Origin: an uncultured Eubacteriales bacterium | Lineage (GTDB): Bacteria > Bacillota > Clostridia > Oscillospirales > Acutalibacteraceae | DNA length: 56,960 nt | Assembly: GCA_934511365.1 (NCBI GenBank) | Contig: CAKSWC010000013.1 | Span: forward strand, 1-56,960 | Direction of reading: 5' to 3' | In this document: positions 50,325-56,960 of the stretch, piece by piece | How positions within the stretch are numbered: position 1 is the stretch's first letter | How the letters are laid out: the number at the start of each line of letters is the position of its first letter | Program-made: the position numbers and the translations under genes | The notes under the pieces: model-generated | What the model was told of the DNA's origin: nothing | Database searches by the model: none | The model's input: the letters and a program-made list of their open reading frames with translations, nothing else

Positions 50325-50354
50325 AAAAATCGTACCTCTTTCTTATAAGTTTAA

Positions 50355-50996
50355 TTATTTCTTTTGGATTGGGTTGCCGTCCTTGTCGGTGAATTTTCCG
50401 GTCAGAATCTTTATCAGGTCAACAAGCACACCAATGCCGAAAACACCGACAGTGAGAATATAGAGTATGCCCGAACCGACCTTGCCCGCATAGAAGCGGT
50501 GCGCACCGATTCCTCCGAGGAAAAGGCAGAGAAGAAGAGCAACAAGCCAATTCTTTTCGTTTTGTCCGCCGGCGTCAACCGGTGCAACATAATCCGAAAC
50601 AGGTTCATCGTTGATAATCTTTTGAACCGTGTTCATGACGGAGTCGATGTATTCGCCTCTTTCAAGCGGAAGGTTTGCAACTCCGCTTACGCCCTTGCGC
50701 ATGACGCTGTTTTTGTCAACACGAATTCCGTTGACCGTTGAGGTGTTTTCCTTAATGACCGGATTGATTTTTACATGGATACCGTCCTTAATGAATATCC
50801 AGAGCGCGACATCCAATTCCGGCTCCTTGTCAAATGAGATTCTTTTTCCCGGCAGGCCTTCCTTTAAATTAAAGTTCATTTTGAAAGCCGAGGCGTGTGC
50901 GTTGAGTTTTTCAAACAGCTCCTCGATGGTCATCGGGGAGGGAAGGTCAAACTCTCTTGGTGATGTTGCCATTGCCATTGATTGAAAATCTGCCAT
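50355..50996 (-). CDS. TM2-domain membrane protein
   Basis: A 213-residue protein. The N-terminal part (about 1-140) is soluble, with DVALWIFIKDGIHVKINPVI and NSVMRKGVSGVANL. The C-terminal TM2 domain (about 148-205) has two membrane helices around LFLGGIGAHRFYAGKVGSGI. TM2 proteins are found in many bacteria without a settled role. AAAGGAG lies 9 nt before the ATG. Confidence 0.85.
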   Translation of the reverse strand: MADFQSMAMATSPREFDLPSPMTIEELFEKLNAHASAFKMNFNLKEGLPGKRISFDKEPELDVALWIFIKDGIHVKINPVIKENTSTVNGIRVDKNSVMRKGVSGVANLPLERGEYIDSVMNTVQKIINDEPVSDYVAPVDAGGQNEKNWLVALLLCLFLGGIGAHRFYAGKVGSGILYILTVGVFGIGVLVDLIKILTGKFTDKDGNPIQKK

Positions 50997-51231
50997 AATG
51001 AATTTCTCCTTTGCTTATACGGAAAATCCGTAATATTTATATCGGAACAGATAGCTATCTGACCGGTTACCTGGTTATTCTCGGAAGCCCTGCTGCGCAT
51101 TCCGAGTGTTTCGTGATGTTCGGCCGCCTGAAAAGGAGCCAAGCCCGCAGCCAGCGGTCGGAGCAAAAGCCGCCCGTCCGAAAGCTTTTTTGAGTGAGCT
51201 TTATTTGCTTTTCTGCCGCCTTTCTGCGCTT

Positions 51232-52128
51232 TTATTCTCTTTCAAGAACTTCCCATGTGTCATTCAAAGCGTCGTAATAATAGACAAGGTTATCACAAAC
51301 TCCGTAATAACGCTCCCTGACGAATTGGTCATCCCTGTCGGTACCCAGAGCAAAAATCCAGCACGGACGCCCCTCGATTTCCTCAATCTGACCCGTATAT
51401 TGCACGCTCATGCCCATGTTTACGTAGTATTGAACCTCACGATACTCCGAAAGAATCTCCCTCGCTATTGAAACATCCTTATCTTCCGGCTCGCCGTTGC
51501 CGCCGTAATCGGTGTATATGGAAAAATCATAGAAATCCCCCGCAACGATATGTCCGTCCATACCGGACAGCATGGGAAACACAGAAAAGGAGCTGCTCCC
51601 CTTTTCAAAGTACAGCGACACGTTTGAGTGTATTTCACTGACATTGCAGCGCAGTAAAAAATAGTCAATTCCGTTTCCGCTGTAATTATAAAGTGCATCA
51701 TCGGTCTCAACGGAATATTCACCGTTATCGGTCATTTCCGCCCGATAGACGCCGGCGTTGTAACCGGTGTCGGCAATAACCACGGCATACAGCTCCGCGC
51801 CGCCTGCGTCAACAAGGGGAGATTCGCAAAGAAAGTCATATTCATCGGCATACGGACTGTTTTTGATAAAGCCGATGACTTCCTTCCAGTCCGCCTCATA
51901 ACCGACATAACCGATATAGGCAATGCCGACCGATTCCTTGTTTTTGAGAATTGTTTTTTGAAGCTTTGAAAGGGAGGTGTCTTTTTGAACGGTTTCCGCA
52001 GTGGAGGCGGCGGTCGTTTTGCTTTCGGTCGGCTCGGGATTTTCCGACGGCTTCCCCGAACAGCCCGAAACCGCGGCGAGCACAATCAACGGAACAAGCA
52101 AGGTCAAAACGTATTTATAAAATTTCAT
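51232..52128 (-). CDS. Putative lipoprotein of unknown function
   Basis: A 298-residue lipoprotein: signal peptide and lipobox VSGC (Cys at about 23), a Thr/Ser/Glu-rich linker (about 25-50), then a domain with VGIAYIGYVGYEADWKEVIGF and a C-terminal part ending WIFALGTDRDDQFVRERYYGV and DNLVYYYDALNDTWEVLE, a pattern seen in several clostridial lipoproteins. No family name is offered. The 235-bp gap before TM2 holds no gene I can support. Confidence 0.7.
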   Translation of the reverse strand: MKFYKYVLTLLVPLIVLAAVSGCSGKPSENPEPTESKTTAASTAETVQKDTSLSKLQKTILKNKESVGIAYIGYVGYEADWKEVIGFIKNSPYADEYDFLCESPLVDAGGAELYAVVIADTGYNAGVYRAEMTDNGEYSVETDDALYNYSGNGIDYFLLRCNVSEIHSNVSLYFEKGSSSFSVFPMLSGMDGHIVAGDFYDFSIYTDYGGNGEPEDKDVSIAREILSEYREVQYYVNMGMSVQYTGQIEEIEGRPCWIFALGTDRDDQFVRERYYGVCDNLVYYYDALNDTWEVLERE

Positions 52129-52233
52129 CGTGTCATCCGCCTTCCTTTGGGCCTGAAAATACGGTTTTTCGGCAAAGCCGGTAAATTCTCTCCGGCAGTT
52201 AAACAGGTCTGCAACAATCTTTGTCCGGTTCGC

Positions 52234-52617
52234 TTACACACTGTCGATAACCGAAGCGAAGTAGTTTTCGGAAACCGAGCCGAACAGGAAAGCGTCGATA
52301 AAGCCGTCGCGCTTTGCCCGGCGGACATTTTCCGAAATCTCCTCGTCGTTTTCGTCGTTAACGAACAAAACGATACGACATTCCGGATTGCTTTTTCTGA
52401 CCTTTTTTGTAATCTCCATCCGTTCCGGAAACAGCCATGGAGAGTAGGCCTTTACTTCCATCAAAAGAACATCGGGCTTATGCAGCCCGCACCATTCGGC
52501 GGTTAACTCGGGGGAATCGGAAACAACAACCTGGCAATCCTCCAGCTGCTGCATAAGCATTCTTTCCATATTGTGCGCATGAATAGCACTTTGAATGTCC
52601 AAAACGATTTTTCTCAT
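52234..52617 (-). CDS. Degenerate receiver-like protein
   Basis: A 127-residue stand-alone receiver-fold protein. The usual acidic pair, phospho-acceptor Asp and conserved Lys are altered: the acceptor position reads Glu in DVLLMEVKA, and the position of the conserved Lys reads Gly in FLFGSVSENY. It therefore probably cannot be phosphorylated normally and may act as a constitutive or protein-binding module. ATG 52617 follows GGTGACGGG. It lies downstream of the kinase/regulator operon but beyond that operon's terminator. Confidence 0.65.
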   Translation of the reverse strand: MRKIVLDIQSAIHAHNMERMLMQQLEDCQVVVSDSPELTAEWCGLHKPDVLLMEVKAYSPWLFPERMEITKKVRKSNPECRIVLFVNDENDEEISENVRRAKRDGFIDAFLFGSVSENYFASVIDSV

Positions 52618-52746
52618 TCCCGTCACCGCCTTACAGCACAGTTTCTTTTCCACTTATAATTGTACCTGTTTTGCGTCATTTGTCACTGGCATTTGTGCCA
52701 GTTAAATGCAAAAAAATCGCTGCTTTCAGAGATTGCTTTTCAAGCA

Positions 52747-52778
52747 GCAAAAGCCCCCGGAACTCAAAAGCCGGGGGC
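52747..52778 (-). terminator. Terminator of the 7TM/kinase/response-regulator operon
   Basis: GCCCCCGG (52753-52760) and CCGGGGGC (52771-52778) pair perfectly. On the minus strand the stem is followed by TTTTGC. Confidence 0.88.
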
Positions 52779-52789
52779 GTGTTTTCGTG

Positions 52790-53419
52790 TTATTCATCTT
52801 TTAATGTTGTGACCATCAGCTTGTTTTCAATGGCGGTGGCCACCAATGCCTCACGGTTTTCAAAGCCGCCTTTTTCCACCATGTTGTCCAGATTCCAGCG
52901 CACACCGTTTTTGGATATTCCTATTTTATCGGCAATTTCCTGATATGTCAGCCCTCGAATATACCAGCGCAGTATGTCGAGCTGACGGGGAGAAAAGTCC
53001 TCGGACATGGCTTTTTCCATCTCAACCGAGGGGGAGGATGATGGAAAAACATTCTCGCCGGCAAGAGTTCTTTTTATAACATCCAAAAGCTTTGCCGTTC
53101 CGTGGTCTTTATACCAGAGGCTGTCGGCGGCTCCGTTTTTTGCCCTGGAAAGGATTTCGGGATCGACCAATGATGTGACAACAACAATTTTTATGCCCGG
53201 AAACGCTTTTTTAATCCGCTCTGCGGCGGCGAGGCCGGAGTGCTTGTGCTGGGTTTGAACATCCATAAGAATGAGCCGTATCGAGCCGTTGCAGTTCTTC
53301 TCCGCCTCAAAAGCGTCACGGTATACGCCGACAAGGCGAAAAACGCCGTTTGATTCGAGCCGCTCGGCAAAGTGCTTTTGAATGTATAAATCATCCTCAA
53401 CCAGCATTGTGTTTATCAT
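52790..53419 (-). CDS. LuxR/NarL-type response regulator
   Basis: A 209-residue regulator: receiver domain (about 1-120) with the acidic pair in MLVEDD, phospho-acceptor Asp in IRLILMDVQT and conserved Lys in SLWYKDHG, then a LuxR-type helix-turn-helix (about 143-200; SPRQLDILRWYIRGLTYQEIADKIGIS). Its start overlaps the end of the kinase gene by 4 bp, so it is the cognate partner. The regulon is unknown. Confidence 0.93.
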   Translation of the reverse strand: MINTMLVEDDLYIQKHFAERLESNGVFRLVGVYRDAFEAEKNCNGSIRLILMDVQTQHKHSGLAAAERIKKAFPGIKIVVVTSLVDPEILSRAKNGAADSLWYKDHGTAKLLDVIKRTLAGENVFPSSSPSVEMEKAMSEDFSPRQLDILRWYIRGLTYQEIADKIGISKNGVRWNLDNMVEKGGFENREALVATAIENKLMVTTLKDE

Positions 53420-54666
53420 ATTTCATTCTCCTTTTCCGGAAGTGTCAGCAGCAGCGCAAAGCGCGGCTTGTGTGCAGTATGCATTTCACCGCCGGCGGAT
53501 TCTATTCGGCGGCGAAGCGAGGACAGGCCGCTGCCCTCCCTGACGGGTTCTGACGGAGCAATGCCGTTGTTCGTTATTGTAATATCGTACAAATCGTTTT
53601 GCTCAACTATACAGATATATACTTCATTGCCTGCGGCGTGCTTGATGCAATTCGTTACACATTCCTTTGCGGCGGCAACGGTAAGCTCTTCGGCAACCGA
53701 ATCGGCGGGCAGACAGCCGTCCGTTATCACCGTTACGCCGAGGAGTTCCGCCGTTTGAACAACCTCGTCCATTGTTCCGCCGGGCAATACTCGATCGCTT
53801 GTCAGCACTGCGGTGGCCTTTTGCAGAGCATCAAGCTTTTTGTCGGTATTTTCATCGCTTTCGATTATGTCGCAAATTGTCAGCAGGCTTCTTCCGATTG
53901 TGTCATGAATATGTATCTTCAGGTCAAGGCTTTCCTTTTTTCTGACATCGTCAGCCATTCGTTCATACATTCTTTGAAGTTTAAGGTTGACCTTTTTCAG
54001 CTCGTTGTTGATTGCGGCTTGGCGGGCATTACCGTTATAAAGCTCTGTAACATCGTGCGCCGTCATTTGAAGCCAGCGGTCGTCGTTATCAACGGTGATG
54101 CGCTGCGTGCGAAACTGCCAAACCGTCTTGTCGGGCAGGATGTAGCAGTCCTTGCTGACAACAATGCTTTTATCGGGCTTCTTCAGTGCTCTTTCAAAAT
54201 CCCCGGCAGTTTGAAGCTCGCGTCCGCTCATTGAAAACGACAGGCGGCGCATACGGTTGTTGCAAAGAACAATACGTCCGTCGAGGTCGGCAAAGCAAAT
54301 GCCCATCGGAAGCTTATCGGTCGCTTCTTTAACGGAAAACGGCGAAAGCTCATTCCTGCGACGGCGGTACTCCCTCGTCAGAGAAACGGAAAAATGAATA
54401 GGCACAAGTAAAATTACCGCAATAAAAATCAGCCAGGGAGCATCCAGCAAAAATGCGTTTTTTCCTTTGAACGGGTCACCCTGTGTTACCGAGAAGAGAA
54501 GCGTCAGCAACACCGCAAAGATTGCAAGGCTCGATAAATTGCCGGGCAATTTGGTGCGGTGAAATTTTTGATATGTAAAAAGGCTCAATTCAAGAACGGC
54601 TTCCAAAAATAGCAAAAGCGGTATTAAGGTCTGAAAAACAGCCGGAAGCGAAGAAAACGCACTCAT
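53416..54666 (-). CDS. Sensor histidine kinase (NarL-partner, HisKA_3-like)
   Basis: A 416-residue kinase: three to four membrane segments (about 8-110), a PAS-like domain (about 125-215; MGICFADLDGRIVLCNNRMRR), a coiled coil, the phospho-acceptor His in KIHIHDTIGRSLLTICDII (about 250) and a HATPase domain with ECVTNCIKHA (N box), ITNNG and GSGLSSLRRRI (G boxes). This arrangement is the LytS/NarX-type pairing with LuxR-type regulators. It overlaps both the 7TM gene and the regulator by 4 bp. Confidence 0.9.
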   Translation of the reverse strand: MSAFSSLPAVFQTLIPLLLFLEAVLELSLFTYQKFHRTKLPGNLSSLAIFAVLLTLLFSVTQGDPFKGKNAFLLDAPWLIFIAVILLVPIHFSVSLTREYRRRRNELSPFSVKEATDKLPMGICFADLDGRIVLCNNRMRRLSFSMSGRELQTAGDFERALKKPDKSIVVSKDCYILPDKTVWQFRTQRITVDNDDRWLQMTAHDVTELYNGNARQAAINNELKKVNLKLQRMYERMADDVRKKESLDLKIHIHDTIGRSLLTICDIIESDENTDKKLDALQKATAVLTSDRVLPGGTMDEVVQTAELLGVTVITDGCLPADSVAEELTVAAAKECVTNCIKHAAGNEVYICIVEQNDLYDITITNNGIAPSEPVREGSGLSSLRRRIESAGGEMHTAHKPRFALLLTLPEKENEI

Positions 54667-56327
54667 TTGGCGTCACCTCCCTCGGGAAGGAATATGAGGT
54701 GCTGATATCCCTCGTCCCCGTCCGTTTCATATCGCACATTGCTGCCGAGCGCAAACGGAGAAAGGTCGGCCTTGCAGCGTATATTCACGGACAGACGCAG
54801 CCCCTCAACATCGGCAAGGCTCACCTGTATATTTGATATATTATCAAGGTCAACTTCAATCACCTGTTCGTAAAAGTCAAATATTGCCGCAGCCGTTTTT
54901 CCGGAGAGCATTGACGGTTCGTTTTCGGCAAAGAATGCGCTGCAAACATTTAACAGCTTCAGCGTTTGAAGCGATTCGGTGAAGGCTCTGACCAATTCCG
55001 TTATCGACACCTTGTAGTCACGGTCGATAAGCAGGGTTAAATGCTTGCGGCGTTTGATATAGCTGCACAGAACGGCGATTTCAGCAAGCAGATATTTCGC
55101 CTTTTCCGAATTTGTCTTGTTTATTTTTTGATATTCCTTTGTGAGCACCGAGATTTTATTGATTTGGGTTTGCGTTGCGGCTTGAAGTAGGTCATAAAGG
55201 CGGTTTTGCTCCTCAATCTTCCGCCTTTTTGCCTCGCGTTTATATTCGTAACGCAGCAGCTTGTTGCGTTCGTTCAATTCTTCGGCAAGGCTCTCGGCCT
55301 CCTCCTTGATTGCGAGCAGGGCGGACACATCCTCTGTCCAAACTGCATATCCTCCGTTGACGGGCATGGTATGAACGGTCAAGCCGTCCTCTGTTGTAAC
55401 AGAGCCGCACTCGGCTTTCATAATATCATTTTTTGGAATATTTCGCGCGTTTCGTGCAGCATATCGAACATTGAAATTCTTGTCGGTTATTTCCGCAGAC
55501 GTGCCGACAGAGGAGGAGAACAGGTCAAAATAACGGCTGTTTGAATGGATAAAACCGCAGGTGATGCATCCTTCAAAGCAGAGCATATACATAAGACTTT
55601 GAAAAGCGGTAATATCGCCGAATAACAGTTTAAACCACCGAACATTCATATAATTAAGCGCAAGATAAGCAAGCGACACCGCCATCGGAATCACGGGCCA
55701 CAGCTTCCGCTTTCCGTTTTTCAGCCTGCATTTTATAAGCATGACAACAAGCGCAGACATCATGCAAAGTATCTGCCAGCCGATTACAACAAAGCTGCCG
55801 GCGCCGTATCCGTTTAAGGCGTCCGACCACACCTCGGCATCCTCGGGAAAGGTGAAAACAAGCTGATGAAGATCGTTTGTAAGCACCAAGGCAAGCAGCG
55901 CGCCGGAGATTATCCACAGCACGGCGGTTGACTTGGGCAGACGGTAATCATCCGGTTTTCCGAGTGACATGGCAACAAGCAGAGCAAGAATCGGGATAAA
56001 AAGCATCGGCAGATAGAAAAGATACCACAGATATCTTACGGCGGTCGGCTGCCAAAAAATGAAGTATTTTGCGCAGCGGAAAGAAAACCACAGGATAAGC
56101 AGTGCAGCAATGCCCGTCAAATATTGCGACACCTGTTTTTGAACAATACGGCGGCGGACGGAAAGCCCCCATGCGGCAAAAAGACCGATATAAATAAAGC
56201 TGCGCAGATAGGAAAACAGTACCGAATAAAAGCTCCCGTTTCCGATAAAGCGAAAGGCATATGCAGCCGCAACCGCAAACAACACGATTCCGACCTTCAT
56301 TAAAGTTCTCTTTTTTCTTTCAATCAT
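54663..56327 (-). CDS. Seven-transmembrane sensor-like protein without a recognisable kinase domain
   Basis: A 554-residue membrane protein. The N-terminal part (about 10-240) has seven to eight membrane segments resembling the HisK_N 7TM sensory module. A PAS-like region (about 250-330; DKNFNVRYAARNARNIPK) and a coiled coil (about 335-400) follow. The last 150 residues do not show a HATPase N or G box nor a clear phospho-acceptor His. It may pass a signal to the adjacent kinase by direct contact, or be a degenerate kinase. GAGGGGAG precedes the ATG at 56327. Confidence 0.75.
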   Translation of the reverse strand: MIERKKRTLMKVGIVLFAVAAAYAFRFIGNGSFYSVLFSYLRSFIYIGLFAAWGLSVRRRIVQKQVSQYLTGIAALLILWFSFRCAKYFIFWQPTAVRYLWYLFYLPMLFIPILALLVAMSLGKPDDYRLPKSTAVLWIISGALLALVLTNDLHQLVFTFPEDAEVWSDALNGYGAGSFVVIGWQILCMMSALVVMLIKCRLKNGKRKLWPVIPMAVSLAYLALNYMNVRWFKLLFGDITAFQSLMYMLCFEGCITCGFIHSNSRYFDLFSSSVGTSAEITDKNFNVRYAARNARNIPKNDIMKAECGSVTTEDGLTVHTMPVNGGYAVWTEDVSALLAIKEEAESLAEELNERNKLLRYEYKREAKRRKIEEQNRLYDLLQAATQTQINKISVLTKEYQKINKTNSEKAKYLLAEIAVLCSYIKRRKHLTLLIDRDYKVSITELVRAFTESLQTLKLLNVCSAFFAENEPSMLSGKTAAAIFDFYEQVIEVDLDNISNIQVSLADVEGLRLSVNIRCKADLSPFALGSNVRYETDGDEGYQHLIFLPEGGDAK

Positions 56328-56342
56328 ACAGCTCCCCTCTTT

Positions 56343-56522
56343 TTATCGAAGATGTGCTTTCAAAATGATTATAGCATGACGGCCGGCTTTTTTCAATAAC
56401 CGGCAGTTTTCAAAAACTTCAAAATGCCTTGTTAAATCCTGTGTAGGCAGTCTTCCGGCGCATATTTTGACGCCATCAAATCCATCGACCTGAAACGGTT
56501 TTCCCTCTTCATATGTCAACAT
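56343..56522 (-). CDS. Possible 59-residue protein upstream of the 7TM gene
   Basis: A minus-strand frame from ATG 56522 reads MLTYEEGKPFQVDGFDGVKI and ends near LKAHLR. Composition is protein-like (TRHFEVFENCRLLKKAG), but there is no good ribosome site and the 7TM promoter lies inside its 3' end. It also overlaps the start of the plus-strand frame at the right edge. It is likely a fragment of a mobile-element gene; kept at low confidence. Confidence 0.3.
   Translation of the reverse strand: MLTYEEGKPFQVDGFDGVKICAGRLPTQDLTRHFEVFENCRLLKKAGRHAIIILKAHLR
56368..56396 (-). promoter_or_regulatory. Promoter of the 7TM/kinase/response-regulator operon
   Basis: On the minus strand: TTGAAA (56391-56396), a 17-bp spacer and TATAAT (56368-56373), about 40 bp upstream of the 7TM start codon. 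Confidence 0.85.
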
Positions 56523-56529
56523 CAAAGAG

Positions 56530-56960
56530 ATGCAGAACGCAAGGCGCAAAATGATTGAGTATGTTAAGTCCAAAGAAATTGACATTACATCGGAATTTAC
56601 TTATAAAGAAAGCAATGCACTGCCGAATCATCCGATTTTCGGATTGCCGAGAGATCATTTTAAGCACTCGCCCATGGATACGCTCGGGCTGATTCCGATG
56701 AACTGGTGGTGCTACCGGATGACAAACAAAGAGCTGATTGAAACGCCTCCCGAGTTATACTGCGGCGGCGATACCGAGAAAGCCGCAAAGTATGCGGATA
56801 TGGCAATCACGGATATGTCCGATAACGCCAATAAAATGGGCACGGATATGTCCTCCATTCAGAATGCCTACCAGGGCTTTGCCAAGCAGAACTACACGAT
56901 GCTCGACAACCTCAAGCTGGGCTACGGCGGCACAAAGCAGGAAATGGAGCGACTGCTTGC
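56530..56960 (+). CDS. Partial ORF joining an unrecognised segment to a phage tape-measure-like segment
   Basis: An open frame runs off the right edge. The first part reads MQNARRKMIEYVKSKEIDI, then PNHPIFGLPRDHFKHSPMD and LIPMNWWCYRMTNKELIETP, with no family I recognise. From about 56763 the sequence (GGDTEKAAKYADMAITDMSD, then NAYQGFAKQNYTMLDNLKLG and YGGTKQEMERLL) matches the conserved region of phage tail tape-measure proteins. The two parts are in one frame but do not belong together in known proteins. The ATG at 56530 has no strong ribosome site, so the true start is uncertain. Confidence 0.5.
   Translation, partial: MQNARRKMIEYVKSKEIDITSEFTYKESNALPNHPIFGLPRDHFKHSPMDTLGLIPMNWWCYRMTNKELIETPPELYCGGDTEKAAKYADMAITDMSDNANKMGTDMSSIQNAYQGFAKQNYTMLDNLKLGYGGTKQEMERLL

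Overview
The window looks like chromosomal DNA of an anaerobic, endospore-forming Clostridia member, probably from the Oscillospirales/Ruminococcaceae side of the class. The support is a spoIVB-spo0A pair with a Spo0A box, strong AGGAGG-type ribosome binding sites, sigma-A promoters with 16-18 bp spacers, Big_2 and FN3 surface proteins, phi-LC3-type holins and a near-mid GC content. The genus cannot be fixed from this sequence.

Region 1 (1-9.6 kb) is a complete type I-C CRISPR-Cas locus on the minus strand: cas3, cas5, cas8c, cas7, cas4, cas1, cas2, leader, array. The array runs off the left edge. Two things are unusual. First, cas8c encodes 878 residues and its C-terminal Cas11-like helical domain occurs three times in tandem. 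Second, between cas3 and cas5 a plus-strand promoter drives an RNA of about 105 nt made of one degenerate CRISPR repeat, a 34-nt spacer-like segment and an intrinsic terminator. The first 16 nt of that spacer match DNA just upstream of the cas5 operon promoter except at positions 6 and 12, next to a CTC PAM. This is the signature of a Cascade-guided autoregulatory RNA (CreR/CreA-like).

Region 2 (10.0-18.2 kb, plus strand) is a cell-envelope and sporulation block: a PucR-type regulator, ftsE, ftsX, an EnvC-like M23 peptidase, an S41 protein that has lost its catalytic Ser and Lys, spoIVB and spo0A. Region 3 (18.3-27.4 kb, minus strand) is one operon with the whole route from erythrose-4-phosphate and PEP to phenylalanine and tyrosine: aminotransferase, pheA, aroB, aroC, an aroE-aroK fusion, aroQ, aroA, tyrA, aroF. 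No trp genes are present.

Region 4 (27.7-35 kb) is a patchwork: an esterase, a Cys-rich tandem DUF305 protein, a CE2-type esterase, an XhlA-like/holin cassette, a 3' fragment of tRNA-Val(GAC), a second holin in the opposite orientation, a promoter overlapped by a 20-bp palindrome ahead of two very small ORFs and a ribbon-helix-helix protein, a PadR operon, and a small gene whose 3' end contains a second solitary degenerate CRISPR repeat (25/33 identical). It reads as a decayed phage or integrative-element site.

Region 5 (35-48.2 kb) is mainly core: a membrane protein, two Big_2 surface proteins, tatD, metG, a large secreted glucosaminidase with SH3 and five FN3 domains, a DivIVA-like protein, cca, holA, an RNase M5-like gene and ispF. 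Region 6 (48.3-56.4 kb, minus strand) holds lipoproteins, a DUF3592-like protein, a TM2 protein, a degenerate receiver and a 7TM protein/histidine kinase/LuxR-type response regulator operon. The last 450 bp carry an open reading frame that joins an unrecognised segment to a phage tape-measure-like segment, either a real recombination scar or an assembly chimera.
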